Shown here: positions 51,237-60,966 of the stretch, piece after piece
Numbering within the stretch: the stretch's first letter is position 1
Layout: each line of letters opens with the position of its first letter
Source of the DNA: an uncultured bacterium
GTDB lineage: Bacteria > Cyanobacteriota > Vampirovibrionia > Gastranaerophilales > Gastranaerophilaceae
Direction: 5' to 3'
NCBI GenBank assembly: GCA_902462155.1
Contig: CABQAQ010000009.1
Location: forward strand, 15,107 to 79,106
DNA: 64,000 nucleotides
Notes under the pieces: generated by a model
Seen by the model: the letters and a program-made list of their open reading frames with translations, nothing else
What the model was told of the DNA's origin: nothing
Databases searched by the model: none
Program-made: the position numbers and the translations under genes

Positions 51237-53963
51237 ATGAGTATGAGCTTTGAATTTTTAAAAGAAGAATATTTAGAATCTTTAGAAGATTTAAACAAAT
51301 TAAAAAGCGATTTTTTATATAATCCAATAAATTTTGAATTACTTAATTATAACAATTATATATGCAAAGATATAAGTAATTTTTTTAAAAGTAAAGAGAA
51401 ATGCTTTATTTTATCGGGTTTTATTGGATCTGGGAAATCGTTAATATTAGAGCATTTAAAAAAATATATAAAGCCAGATGTAATAGTATTTAAATATAAT
51501 TTTCCTGAAAAATTTCATCTGGATGATATATTACTTAGTTTTTTTGATGATATCAAATATTTTTCTAAAAAAGGACTTATAAAATTACAAAAAAATGAAA
51601 TTAAATCATTTGTAGAAAAATTCAACTATTATTTTAGATCAATAAAATATCCTATAGTGATAATACTAGATTCTTGCGAAAATGCAGCTTTGGATGAAAA
51701 AAACTTTGAAAAAACTTTAGATTTTTTTGTTCATTTATTATCCGAAAAGAATCAAAATATAAAAATTATTTTTAGTACTCGCAATTTTAACTCAATTAAT
51801 TTAAAAAATTATGGTTTAAATTATCATTCTAGTATTATAAAACCATTTGATATAGATTATTTTAACCATTATTTTCGGAATAAAAAATTAAGTATATTCT
51901 CATTACAAAAGTATGATGTGTTTAACATCACGAGAGGTCATTATTTTTATTTTTCAAAATTATTTAGTTTAAGCAAAACTCTAAACAAAGATTTTTTTAA
52001 GTTAATAGAGGAATTTAAAAATCAAAAAGATTTTTTATTAGATTTTATTACATCTGAATATATAAAACTACTTAGTTTGGATGAGTTAAAATTTTTGTAT
52101 CTTGTAGCAAGTATTAGATACAATTTTACAAAAAAAATATATATAAAGTTGCAATTTGCAAACAGTGATCTTATCGAAAAATTATTAAAGTATGAAATAT
52201 TAAATGAAGATAATAACAATATATACTTAAAGAGTTACTTTAAATTAAAATTATTAAACAAAATAGAAGCCCAAAATAAAAAAGAAATTAGCGATATTTT
52301 AATAAAATTTTACTCAAACCAATTAGAATTAAAGCCAGCCGAAAGAGATATAAAAATATCACGAGCTACGGCAAGATCTGAAATAGAGTATCATAAAATT
52401 TTACTAAAAGAGTGCAATGAGCTTATTGAAAAAAATACTTCTTCTATAGTTCCAAATGATAATTCAGCATTAAATACGAAGAAAAATATAGATATGGCTT
52501 ATTGGACATATTCTAAAACAGTATTATCAAGTTGGAATAAAGAAAATAAAGGCTCAATATCAGATATTTCAATAGAAGATAAGATAAAGAAACAAATAAA
52601 AAAAGATAAACCCGAAACAATCATTTATGTAAATTCGATTGATAATAGTAATGATGTGAAGCCTTTAGATGAAAATGCTTTAACGTTAGATGATATAGTG
52701 CTAACAGAAGAAGAAAAAGAATTATTAAAATCTAAAGAAATTAATATAAGAAGTGAAAAAAACTCCATTACAGAAGAAGCTGATAGAGAAGAAAATAAAA
52801 ACATTTTATCCAAAAACAACATAGAAAAGCTTTTAAAATTTAAAGAAGAATTTATTGATTCTAAAGACAAGATTGATAAAAATAATCAAGATAATGGAAA
52901 AGAAATAACAGAGAAAAACCTTTCTTATGAAAATTATTTAGATATTGCTTATAAATTTGAAAAAAAATATGAATATCAGGATAGTTTGTCAGTATATAAT
53001 TTAATAATAAAAAATAACTTAGCAGACAATTATATAAAGAAATCATTTGTATTTGCAAAAATAGGAAAGGTTTATGAGATACTAAATGATTTTGAACGAG
53101 CACTTTATCACCTAAATTTAGCTTATGAGATTTATTTAAAAAATAATGATATAAAAAAGTCATTATATATTCTTATAGAGATCGGAAAAATTTATAAGAA
53201 TACTTATAGAATAAAAGAAGCAAAAAAAATATATATAAAAATATTAAAGACTAGAAATATACCACAAAATCTAACATTAAGAGTAGTATTAGATTATTAT
53301 GATATAGAGTCGGATTTAAATATTAATAAGTCATTGTTTGAAGAAGTAAATAAATCATTAGACATAGAGAGTTTATCTGAGAATAATTTGGTAAAAGAAT
53401 TTTATTTTAAATATGGTTTATTATTAGATGATTTAGAAAAATATGACTTAGCTTTACAGATGTATTTAAAGTCAATAGAATATAAAGAAAAAGATAATAA
53501 ATTATTTGAATTTTTATCCGCAGCCTATTCCAATATAGGGCAGTTGTATAAAATAAAACGAGATGAAGAAAATGCCATAAAATATTTTAAATTGGCATTA
53601 AAGAATGATCTTGAAGATAAAAATTATGATGGAGCTTATTTATCATTTTCAGAACTGGCAAAGTTATATAGAAAAATAGACATAAAGATTGCATTAAGTT
53701 ATTACCAAAGAGCTTCTGAAGTAGCTAATAAAATGGGGAATATTTTTTATCTTATACAGACTTTTATTGAAATAGGAGATATTTATTATTTTAAAAAGAA
53801 CGACAGTAATGCCATTGAAATGTACTTAAAAGCGAAAAAACTAATAAAAAAAGAGGCTGGAAATAACGAGATAATAGAGAATATAGATATAAGATTAAAT
53901 GATTTAAAAGTCAGATTAGGAAACGTAGAATATAATAGGTTGGTAAATAATTTTGGAAGTTAA
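51237..53963 (+). CDS. NTPase with C-terminal TPR repeats
   Basis: About 908 residues; the start is ATG 51237 or 51243, with a TATTAT box just upstream and no RBS. N-terminal P-loop NTPase: Walker A LSGFIGSGKSLIL (about 58-70), Walker B IVIILDSCENA (about 138-148), IIFSTRNF. A low-complexity charged middle (about 410-560). At least six TPR-like units from about 570 to 890 (KIGKVYEILNDFERALYHLNLAYEIY; AYSNIGQLYKIKRDEENAIKYFKLAL; SALKYYQRASEVA-like). The layout resembles STAND-type signalling ATPases, but no effector domain is seen. Function unknown. Confidence 0.7.
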   Translation: MSMSFEFLKEEYLESLEDLNKLKSDFLYNPINFELLNYNNYICKDISNFFKSKEKCFILSGFIGSGKSLILEHLKKYIKPDVIVFKYNFPEKFHLDDILLSFFDDIKYFSKKGLIKLQKNEIKSFVEKFNYYFRSIKYPIVIILDSCENAALDEKNFEKTLDFFVHLLSEKNQNIKIIFSTRNFNSINLKNYGLNYHSSIIKPFDIDYFNHYFRNKKLSIFSLQKYDVFNITRGHYFYFSKLFSLSKTLNKDFFKLIEEFKNQKDFLLDFITSEYIKLLSLDELKFLYLVASIRYNFTKKIYIKLQFANSDLIEKLLKYEILNEDNNNIYLKSYFKLKLLNKIEAQNKKEISDILIKFYSNQLELKPAERDIKISRATARSEIEYHKILLKECNELIEKNTSSIVPNDNSALNTKKNIDMAYWTYSKTVLSSWNKENKGSISDISIEDKIKKQIKKDKPETIIYVNSIDNSNDVKPLDENALTLDDIVLTEEEKELLKSKEINIRSEKNSITEEADREENKNILSKNNIEKLLKFKEEFIDSKDKIDKNNQDNGKEITEKNLSYENYLDIAYKFEKKYEYQDSLSVYNLIIKNNLADNYIKKSFVFAKIGKVYEILNDFERALYHLNLAYEIYLKNNDIKKSLYILIEIGKIYKNTYRIKEAKKIYIKILKTRNIPQNLTLRVVLDYYDIESDLNINKSLFEEVNKSLDIESLSENNLVKEFYFKYGLLLDDLEKYDLALQMYLKSIEYKEKDNKLFEFLSAAYSNIGQLYKIKRDEENAIKYFKLALKNDLEDKNYDGAYLSFSELAKLYRKIDIKIALSYYQRASEVANKMGNIFYLIQTFIEIGDIYYFKKNDSNAIEMYLKAKKLIKKEAGNNEIIENIDIRLNDLKVRLGNVEYNRLVNNFGS

Positions 53964-54678
53964 GAAATTTTATGAATTAGTATACGATAAATTTAATATA
54001 GAAATTAAAGCTCATACAAAAAAAAATATAATACTATTTGAAGAATTGTTTAGAGAGTATAATAACCATACAAATTTAATGAGTAAAGCCGATATACAAT
54101 ATTTGTATGAAAAGCATATATTTGATTCATTATCGTTAAATTTGTTTTTATGTAAATATGGTTTAAATGCAAATATTTCAAAATTATTAGATATAGGTGC
54201 AGGTGGAGGATTTCCATCTATACCATTGGCTATAGTAAAAGATAATTTAGATATATATGCATTAGATTCAATTGAAAAAAAGATCAAATTTATAAAGAAT
54301 ATTCAGTTTCGACTAAGATTAAATAATTTAAAAACATTATGCTCAAGAGTAGAAAAATTAAGTAGAGATCTAAGAAGCTTTTTTGATCTAAGTACATCAA
54401 GAGCAGTTGCCCCATTAAATGTACTATTAGAGTATGCTATACCATTTATAAAAGAGGACGGATATTTTATAGCCTATAAATCTAAACTATATAAAGAGGA
54501 AATAAATAAAGCCCAAATAGCCTTAAAAAAGTTAAAAAGTGAAATAGTAGACATAATCGAATATAGTTTACCTCTTGAAGAGAATTATGAGAGATATTTA
54601 ATAATAGTACAGAAGAAAGAAAAGACTCCAAATAAGTATCCAAGAAGCACTATTAAAATAAAAAGTAGTCCACTCTAA
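53953..54678 (+). CDS. rsmG: 16S rRNA (guanine-527-N7)-methyltransferase RsmG
   Basis: 241 residues. TTG start overlapping the previous gene by 11 bases (there is no in-frame ATG before residue 44). NHTNLMSKAD, the SAM site LLDIGAGGGFPSIPLAI (about 77-93), LDSIEKKIKF, STSRAVAPLNVLLEYAIPF and GYFIAYKSK are the GidB/RsmG landmarks. It modifies G527 of 16S rRNA. The last 15 residues are a basic extension. Confidence 0.93.
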   Translation: MEVKKFYELVYDKFNIEIKAHTKKNIILFEELFREYNNHTNLMSKADIQYLYEKHIFDSLSLNLFLCKYGLNANISKLLDIGAGGGFPSIPLAIVKDNLDIYALDSIEKKIKFIKNIQFRLRLNNLKTLCSRVEKLSRDLRSFFDLSTSRAVAPLNVLLEYAIPFIKEDGYFIAYKSKLYKEEINKAQIALKKLKSEIVDIIEYSLPLEENYERYLIIVQKKEKTPNKYPRSTIKIKSSPL

Positions 54679-54782
54679 ATAAAATCATAATAAAGTATAA
54701 TAATTTGTAATCATACTTTAAATTTTATTTAATTTATTATATAATAAAAAAGTATAATAAATATATGGAGGCAAGAAAGTTA

Positions 54783-55163
54783 ATGCGTACAGTCGTAACA
54801 GGACGTAATATTGAAATTACTGATGCAATTAAAGAGTATACAAAAGAAAAATTTGCAAAAATTATTAATCATTTTGATCAAATTCAATTAATAGAAGTAA
54901 CATTAAGTGTAGTAAAAAATCCATCAGTAGCAGAAAAACATGTAGCAGAAGTAATTTGTAAATTACCATCAGGAAATATTGTTTCCGAAGAAACTGCTGA
55001 ATCGATGTATGCAAGTATTGATTTATTAGCAGATAAATTAAACAGACAAATAAAAAAATATAAAGACAAACATCTTAATCCAAAAAATAAAACAGAGTCT
55101 ATAAGAACTGAAGATTATAATAAAGCTTCTGATGTGGATCAAGAAACTAACGAAGAAGAATAA
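54783..55163 (+). CDS. hpf: Ribosome hibernation-promoting factor, HPF/RaiA family
   Basis: About 126 residues from ATG 54783 with GGAGG eleven bases before it; an ATG at 54765, just 6 bases after a TATAAT box, could also be used. MRTVVTGRNIEITDAIKEYTKEKFAKI and the beta-alpha core to residue 100 are HPF domain 1; after NRQIKKYKDK comes an acidic tail. The C-terminal dimer domain of long HPF is missing, so 100S dimers would not form by the long-HPF route. Binds the decoding site of idle ribosomes. Confidence 0.9.
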   Translation: MRTVVTGRNIEITDAIKEYTKEKFAKIINHFDQIQLIEVTLSVVKNPSVAEKHVAEVICKLPSGNIVSEETAESMYASIDLLADKLNRQIKKYKDKHLNPKNKTESIRTEDYNKASDVDQETNEEE

Positions 55164-55198
55164 TATTAGATTAACCTATGTAATTGAATATTTTAAAT

Positions 55199-55229
55199 AA
55201 AGAGCCTAAAGAAATTTTAGGCTCTTTTA
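55199..55229 (+). terminator. Intrinsic terminator of hpf
   Basis: AGAGCCTAAA and TTTAGGCTCT (10 bp) with a T run after. Confidence 0.87.
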
Positions 55230-55272
55230 AATTTTAATAGAATTTAATGAACAAAATTGTTAAAATAAAAAT

Positions 55273-55791
55273 ATGTACGACTTAATATCAGAAATAAAAG
55301 ATAATGACATAAGATTATTAATTCCATATCCAAGAGAAAAAAGTGGAATATATGAACATCAGAATCCAAATTATCTATATAGTCATCCGGATACAAAATT
55401 ACCTATTTTGAATTTACCATATACTCTTTTCGACAATGAGAGATTTTATTTGCCATCAGGTTATTATGAGTTAGCTTTATCAAAAGATTTAAAAAAAATA
55501 TATGTGTTACAATCAAAAAAGATAAAAGCAAGTTTTCCAATAATAAAACTAAAAAGGCTTGAGCCTGATTTAAAACTAGTAGAAAAAGAATCTGAACTAA
55601 AAAAAGATTTAATAAAATATAAAGAAAAAAATAAAAAAAAGAAAGTATTACAAATAGAAGAAGACCTTGATTTAATAGAAAAAGAAAAAAGTTTGCAGAT
55701 ATATGCAAAGATAGAAGATACAAATAGAGATTACTATATTATAGAATATAATGATGGAATGTTTTTTGCTATTTCATATATAATAAAATAG
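55273..55791 (+). CDS. Hypothetical charged protein
   Basis: 172 residues, not recognised. An N-terminal globular part (1-95) is followed by a long Lys/Glu-rich helix (about 100-140, EKNKKKKV) and a short beta-like end (IYAKIEDTNRDYYIIEYNDGMFFAISYII). No membrane span or signal. TAAAAT preceded by TG ends 6 bases before ATG and no RBS is present. It lies 45 bp upstream of the FlhA-like gene, probably cotranscribed. Confidence 0.6.
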   Translation: MYDLISEIKDNDIRLLIPYPREKSGIYEHQNPNYLYSHPDTKLPILNLPYTLFDNERFYLPSGYYELALSKDLKKIYVLQSKKIKASFPIIKLKRLEPDLKLVEKESELKKDLIKYKEKNKKKKVLQIEEDLDLIEKEKSLQIYAKIEDTNRDYYIIEYNDGMFFAISYIIK

Positions 55792-55836
55792 AAAAGAGTA
55801 TAAATAGATAGATAAATAAAAAAGAGGTATATAAAA

Positions 55837-57327
55837 GTGTTAACACCATCATCCCCACAAATACAATATAAAATAGAACGTTGTCCTTGTGATAATCTAT
55901 ATAATTTAGAGTTTACATTAAATAAAATGTCCTCAGAAGGTTGGGAATTATATTCTTTGTATGAAGTAGAAATAGAAGATCATTTAGAATATAACTGTAT
56001 ATTTATAAGAGATTTAAGCTTAAATAATACGAATAATTTAACCGGAGATAATCAAGATGATTATGATTATCTTGGATTCAAAACCAAAATGGAACGAATA
56101 ATAAATGCCAACGAAGATCCGTATGAAAGCTGTATAGAGATACAAAGAAAAATTAAACAATCAAGAGAACGAATACATCAGATAAAAGAGTTGATCGAAT
56201 CAGAAAATATTGATCAGAATAGAAATGAGCTAAATAATGATTTATCAAAAACAATAAAACAGTTAAGTGAATTAAAAAATAGATTAAAAGAAATAATATC
56301 ACCTGATTTTGTAACAAATATACTTGGAGAGGAAAAGTTATTAATAAGTCTTTCCGATGAGCTTATAAAATATGTAGATCCTGATCTGCAAGTTAATTTA
56401 ATATCCAAAGTAGTAAAATTAAGGCAAAAATTAGCAAAAGACTTAGGATATATAATACCAAAGGTAAAATTTGAATTAGATGAAAACTTAGCCTCCGGTG
56501 AGTTTATAATAAAAGTAAGATCAGTACCTGTAGTAAATGCTATTGTGCACCCTGATCATACAGTGTTTTTAAGGGATAAGTTAAATTTAACAAGATATCC
56601 TGATAAATCAATAAAAACAGAAGATCCTATAACAAATGAAAAAATAATATGGATAAATCAAGAAAAAACAAAAGATTTTTGGATACAAGGTAAGTCTTGT
56701 GAAGATTATATTATAGATATTTTAGAAAAAATTTGTATAAAATATGTAGATACAATAATGGATTATTCTGATATAAATAGATATATAGAGGCTGTATCTG
56801 CAAATAATTTATACTTAATAGAAAATATTATTCCTGAGTTTTTGACCATAGGAGAGTTAAAGTATTTATTTTCATCGCTTATAAGAGAGTTTGTAAGTAT
56901 AAAAGACATTATTAATGTATTTGAGAAACTAAATGATTTGGCAGATGAGCATAATAAAGAAAATATACTGGAGAATTTACGTTGTATAATGAATCGTCAA
57001 GTTTCATATAGTTTAGCAATAGAAAATACAAATGAAATAGATGCATACGAATTTTCAGATGAATCTATAAAATGTTTTATAGAAAATTTAAATCGGGATG
57101 AAAAGGTTGTAAAAGTTGATAGTATAAAATTAGAGAAATTAGTAAAAAAATTAATATTATTAAAAAAAGAGGCTAATTTAGAGAATAAAAAACTAATAAT
57201 AGCTGTGCCAATGCAAATAAGACATATAGTATTTTTAACTTTATCGAGATTTTTCTATGATATATATATAGTATCAAAGGAACAAATAGCTTTTGATTAT
57301 AACTTGAATATAATAGGCAGAGTATAA
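55837..57327 (+). CDS. Soluble protein with FlhA-type cytosolic domain, no membrane part
   Basis: 496 residues; GTG start with AAGAGG. Residues 1-60 resemble a DUF4177-type fold (YNLEFTLNKMSSEGWELYSLYEVE); 90-150 is a coiled coil. From about 185 on the sequence follows the FlhA/SctV cytosolic domain in order: VKLRQKLAKDLGYIIPKVKFELDENLASGEFIIKVRSVPV, DPITNEKIIWINQE, YVDTIMDYSDINRYIEAV, IIPEFLTIGELKYLFSSLIREFVSIKDIINVFEKLND, and a C-terminal strand set ending RFFYDIYIVSKEQI. The eight-span export-gate part is absent. It may bind secretion substrates or chaperones outside a flagellum. Confidence 0.75.
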   Translation: MLTPSSPQIQYKIERCPCDNLYNLEFTLNKMSSEGWELYSLYEVEIEDHLEYNCIFIRDLSLNNTNNLTGDNQDDYDYLGFKTKMERIINANEDPYESCIEIQRKIKQSRERIHQIKELIESENIDQNRNELNNDLSKTIKQLSELKNRLKEIISPDFVTNILGEEKLLISLSDELIKYVDPDLQVNLISKVVKLRQKLAKDLGYIIPKVKFELDENLASGEFIIKVRSVPVVNAIVHPDHTVFLRDKLNLTRYPDKSIKTEDPITNEKIIWINQEKTKDFWIQGKSCEDYIIDILEKICIKYVDTIMDYSDINRYIEAVSANNLYLIENIIPEFLTIGELKYLFSSLIREFVSIKDIINVFEKLNDLADEHNKENILENLRCIMNRQVSYSLAIENTNEIDAYEFSDESIKCFIENLNRDEKVVKVDSIKLEKLVKKLILLKKEANLENKKLIIAVPMQIRHIVFLTLSRFFYDIYIVSKEQIAFDYNLNIIGRV

Positions 57328-57330
57328 TTT

Positions 57331-57367
57331 AGCGGGCTATTGTAAGATTACAATAGCCCGCTTTTTT
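57331..57367. terminator. Intrinsic terminator between the FlhA-like gene and rpsA
   Basis: AGCGGGCTATTGTAA pairs with TTACAATAGCCCGCT across a tiny loop, then a T run. Convergent genes lie on both sides. Confidence 0.9.
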
Positions 57368-57384
57368 AAAATTATTAAATTTAA

Positions 57385-58470
57385 TTACTCAGCTAAATCT
57401 TTAGTACTTAAAGCAATACGATGTTCTTCTGGAGTAAACTTTTTGATCATAACTTTTACTTGATTTCCAACTTTATACAAATTGAAAGGGTTAGGATTTT
57501 CACCATTCATTTCAGAAGATGGTAATAAAGCTTCTACCCCAGGATAAATATTAATAAAAGCGCCAAAAGATGTAACTTTATTAACAGTACCTTCAATTAC
57601 TTGACCTTCTTGAAATTTTTCTTTCACTTCATCCCAAGGATTTTGACTCATTCTTTTTAAAGTCAAACTAATTCTTTTCAAATTATCATCAATTTTTAAG
57701 ATTTTTACTTCAAGTTTTTGACCTAAAGTTAAAACATCAGACGGATGCTTAATTCTTTCCCAAGAAATTTCAGAGATAGGAAGTAAACCATCTACACCAT
57801 TGATATCAATAAATGCACCAAAATCAGCGATTCTAATAACTTCACCTGTAAGAATTTGATCTACTTCTAATTGAGAAAGAATATCAGTAACAACATTTTC
57901 TCTTTGTTCAACAAGAGCTAATCTTTGAGATAGAATAAGTTTATTTCTTTTAGGATCTGCTTCTAAAATTTTAGCTTCAATTTCTTGACCAATTAATCCG
58001 TCAAAAGGTGTACCCATTCTTAAATGGCTAGAAGGAATAAATCCTTTTAATTCCATAACATCTACAATAACTCCGCCTTTTACTAAAGATACAACTTTTG
58101 TTCTTATAGTATCATTATTAGCTTTAGCTTCACCAAGAGCTTGCCATATTTGAGCACAAGATACTCTTTTTAATGATACAATAAAATCATCCTCATCAGA
58201 TTCAGGTTCTTTTAATATGTAAAATTCGTGTTGATCACCAGGTTCTAAAATCTTGGCATTATCAGAGGAATCTTGAAAATTAGAAATTTCACGATCCGGT
58301 AAAAAAGCTTCAGATTTTGCTCCTATATCTATTAAATATCCATCCTTTTCACGTTTTACAACTATACCTTTTATTACATCAGCCACCTCAAATTTATGAG
58401 AGTAAGACTCATTTAAAAGTTTTTCAAATTCATCCATTTGATGATTCGTTTGTTCTACAGTTTTTGTCAT
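57385..58470 (-). CDS. rpsA: 30S ribosomal protein S1 (four S1 domains)
   Basis: 361 residues; RBS GGAAGGAG. Four S1 RNA-binding repeats: about 16-90 (GIVVKREKDGYLIDIGAKSEAFLP), 108-172 (VVSLVKGGVIVDVMELKGFIPSSHL), 190-262 (GEVIRIADFGAFIDINGVDGLLPISE) and 275-350 (GTVNKVTSFGAFINIYPGVEALLP). A short S1 as in low-GC and cyanobacteria-related groups, not the six-domain enterobacterial form. It helps ribosomes bind mRNA and lies 32 bp downstream of ispH. Confidence 0.93.
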   Translation of the reverse strand: MTKTVEQTNHQMDEFEKLLNESYSHKFEVADVIKGIVVKREKDGYLIDIGAKSEAFLPDREISNFQDSSDNAKILEPGDQHEFYILKEPESDEDDFIVSLKRVSCAQIWQALGEAKANNDTIRTKVVSLVKGGVIVDVMELKGFIPSSHLRMGTPFDGLIGQEIEAKILEADPKRNKLILSQRLALVEQRENVVTDILSQLEVDQILTGEVIRIADFGAFIDINGVDGLLPISEISWERIKHPSDVLTLGQKLEVKILKIDDNLKRISLTLKRMSQNPWDEVKEKFQEGQVIEGTVNKVTSFGAFINIYPGVEALLPSSEMNGENPNPFNLYKVGNQVKVMIKKFTPEEHRIALSTKDLAE

Positions 58471-58502
58471 TAGTAATTTTATCTCCTTCCTTATATATTA
58501 TT

Positions 58503-59372
58503 TTAAAAATTATTTAATTTATGTAAAACATCTTGTATTATATTATCTGGAGTAGAAGCTCCAGCTGTAACTGCTATATTTTCAGATCCTTCTATAATTT
58601 CTGAAAAATTTTCCAGTTCACTAGCGGTTTCTATATGTATAGTTTTGGTAATGTCAGATAATATCTCTGCTAAATGAGAAGTATTTGCACTTTTTTTACT
58701 ACCAACAACCACCATCAAATCCGAACTAGCGGCTAAATTTCTAGCTTCTGTTTGTCTTAATGCGGTTGACGGACAAATAGTATTTACTATTCTTAAATCC
58801 TTTGTAATAGGAATAAGATAATTAACTATTTCCTTTAAAAATTCAATCCTTTGTGTAGTTTGAATCACCAGACCTATTTTCTTAGATTTTAATATAAATT
58901 TTTCTAAAGACTTTATTGATTCTATATCAGGTATAACAAATATATTATCGCCATATTCTTTTGCGTGTGCCTCTATAGCAATCACTTCCGGATGTTCTGA
59001 TTTTCCTAAAATAAGTAATAAAAATCCATCTTTTACAAGTTCGATAGCCTTTTTTTGAACTTTTTTTACATCAGGACAAGTCAAATCTACAATTTTGTAT
59101 CCTTTATTTTGGATATCTTTTATAACTTGTGGAGACGTTCCATGGCTTCTTATTACACAAATACCATTATTTTTTTCATCTAGTTTATTTACAGTATGTA
59201 TACCTAATGATTCCAATCGATCAATTACTTGCATATTATGTATTAATTCTCCTAATACACAAATATACGTATCTTTATTTTCAAGTTTTAATTTTTTTGT
59301 CGTTTCGACTGCTCTTTTAACACCATAACAGAATCCTGCGTGTTTAGCCAAGACAATCTTTTTATTTGTCAA
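58503..59372 (-). CDS. ispH: 4-hydroxy-3-methylbut-2-enyl diphosphate reductase IspH
   Basis: 289 residues. The three cluster cysteines are in HAGFCYGVKRAVE (about 12), VDLTCPDVKKV (about 99) and NTICPSTALRQ (about 196); also IRSHGTSP and the final GASTPD. Last step of the MEP isoprenoid pathway. TTG is the only start before the first motif (an in-frame TAA lies just upstream); RBS GGATGTG. The ispH-rpsA pairing recurs in many anaerobes, where the two can be fused. Confidence 0.94.
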   Translation of the reverse strand: MTNKKIVLAKHAGFCYGVKRAVETTKKLKLENKDTYICVLGELIHNMQVIDRLESLGIHTVNKLDEKNNGICVIRSHGTSPQVIKDIQNKGYKIVDLTCPDVKKVQKKAIELVKDGFLLLILGKSEHPEVIAIEAHAKEYGDNIFVIPDIESIKSLEKFILKSKKIGLVIQTTQRIEFLKEIVNYLIPITKDLRIVNTICPSTALRQTEARNLAASSDLMVVVGSKKSANTSHLAEILSDITKTIHIETASELENFSEIIEGSENIAVTAGASTPDNIIQDVLHKLNNF

Positions 59373-59529
59373 CTTTTAATCACATCCAATCAATAGACTC
59401 AAGTTATATCTTCTAAAAAGACAAAAACCTGGTACTATTATTTAAACATAAACATTTTTTTTGACAAATATTTATTTTTAACATCCCTATGTTAAACCGC
59501 TCTAACATTTCTCATTTGTTTTATTTATA

Positions 59530-59961
59530 TTAAATCCAACGATCATAATTGTAACTTGGTTGAGCACATTGCATTGCATTCGAAAACATTTGACTTGTTT
59601 TATTTACTCTTTGAATTTTTTGCAAATATTTCCCTGTAAATATATCCTCTTTTTCTTCATCAAAGTAGCCACCTACATTTGGAACCATTGATTTTAAAAA
59701 TTTAATTGCTGTATTTTTCATAAATTTTCTCATCGTTGGAGAAAAATTATCTAAATAAAATAAACGTGCTTTTTTCTTTACATCTTTAATTAAGTCATCA
59801 ATAAAGCTACTTTTTTTTGTTACTTTTTCTGTTTCTTTTCCTTTTTGGGCAGCAAAAATTGATTCATCTTTTTGCTCGGATGTTGATACTTTCGTATTTT
59901 CTGAGGAAAAATTCTCATTAGATTGAACACTATTTACTTTATTTACACCGTTTGTTGACAT
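59530..59961 (-). CDS. Hypothetical protein, Ser/Asn-rich N-terminus
   Basis: 143 residues, RBS TAGGGAA. Residues 1-45 are polar and disordered-looking (Ser, Asn, Lys, Glu), followed by a basic helical region (FIDDLIKDVKKKARLF...) and a C-terminus with one Cys and aromatic residues (YNYDRWI). No signal or membrane span. It resembles in style the many lineage-specific proteins of this genome. The 157 bp gap to ispH holds only a weak hairpin near 59480. Confidence 0.55.
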   Translation of the reverse strand: MSTNGVNKVNSVQSNENFSSENTKVSTSEQKDESIFAAQKGKETEKVTKKSSFIDDLIKDVKKKARLFYLDNFSPTMRKFMKNTAIKFLKSMVPNVGGYFDEEKEDIFTGKYLQKIQRVNKTSQMFSNAMQCAQPSYNYDRWI

Positions 59962-60105
59962 TATTTTCCCTAAAATTACTTTATTTTATCTATATAGTCG
60001 GTTTTTTTTTACTTTTCTTTAATATTTTACTTATTTTTGTCTTAAAAATTTACAAAAAATTTACAAAAAAAACTTAATTACTATCTTTTTTGATAAAATA
60101 TTCAT

Positions 60106-60798
60106 ATGCAAGATTATTTAAATTATCTATCTAACATTATTAAACTTGTTGATCAACAAGATCTTGACTTACAGTCTTTTTCTGTTCTCGACATCGATGA
60201 TACAGATAAAATCTTTTTATATCTTTATATGAAACTAAAGATTCTACAAAATCTGAATTTGTTTTATGAATATATTTTACCTTTACGAATGACTTTATCT
60301 AAACACCTTTTAATAACTTTTTTTTGTGATTATCTTACTATCTTTAATAATGGGATTATTGTAAAACCTTCTGAACTTGTAAGCTCTTTTTTTAATTTTT
60401 ACGAAACTCAATTACAGAAAGTAAAAAATCAGGATATCCTTAAACAACTTTTAAAATATGCTACTTATTATAAAAAGATTGTTAATTCTTCTTTAGGATT
60501 TGAAAAAATAGATAAACTATTATTAGAAATAAATAATTTAAACTCTACTGAAGCTTATCCTCTTTTAATGCAACTATGTGAAGATTTTGAATATGCCTTA
60601 ATAAATCAAGAAATGTTTATTGATTCTTTAAATATGATAATCTCTTTTATTAAATATCAAAACTCTTCTTCATCTTCAGGTCTTGTAACTGATTTCAATT
60701 CTTTAGGTTCTGAAATAAATAAAATTCTATTTTTAAAAGATTATTCAGCTAAAATCATTCATACAACAACAGAAGACCTTATTTTAAATATAAGCTGA
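60106..60798 (+). CDS. Hypothetical helical protein
   Basis: 230 residues, predicted almost all helical, Leu/Asn-rich, no signal or clear membrane span, no motif recognised. TAAAAT preceded by TG ends 6 bases before the ATG and there is no RBS, a leaderless pattern. It stands alone, 168 bp ahead of tyrA. Confidence 0.55.
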   Translation: MQDYLNYLSNIIKLVDQQDLDLQSFSVLDIDDTDKIFLYLYMKLKILQNLNLFYEYILPLRMTLSKHLLITFFCDYLTIFNNGIIVKPSELVSSFFNFYETQLQKVKNQDILKQLLKYATYYKKIVNSSLGFEKIDKLLLEINNLNSTEAYPLLMQLCEDFEYALINQEMFIDSLNMIISFIKYQNSSSSSGLVTDFNSLGSEINKILFLKDYSAKIIHTTTEDLILNIS

Positions 60799-60821
60799 TT
60801 TTTATTTTATTTAAAATAAAA

Positions 60822-60844
60822 GCGACATAATTTCTATATGTCGC
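60822..60844 (-). terminator. Hairpin with minus-strand T-rich tail; no minus-strand gene upstream
   Basis: GCGACATA and TATGTCGC (8 bp). On the minus strand it is followed by TTTTATTTT; on the plus strand there is no T run. It lies in the 60799-60966 gap, which has no ORF. Confidence 0.5.
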
Positions 60845-60966
60845 ATAAGTCAAGAAAGGAATGGTTAGATTAATAATAAAAATTTAATTATTCTTATTAT
60901 TAGAATTATATTTTGACATATTTAAAAATACTTGGCAAATTTATTAAATATTGTTACAATATCATT

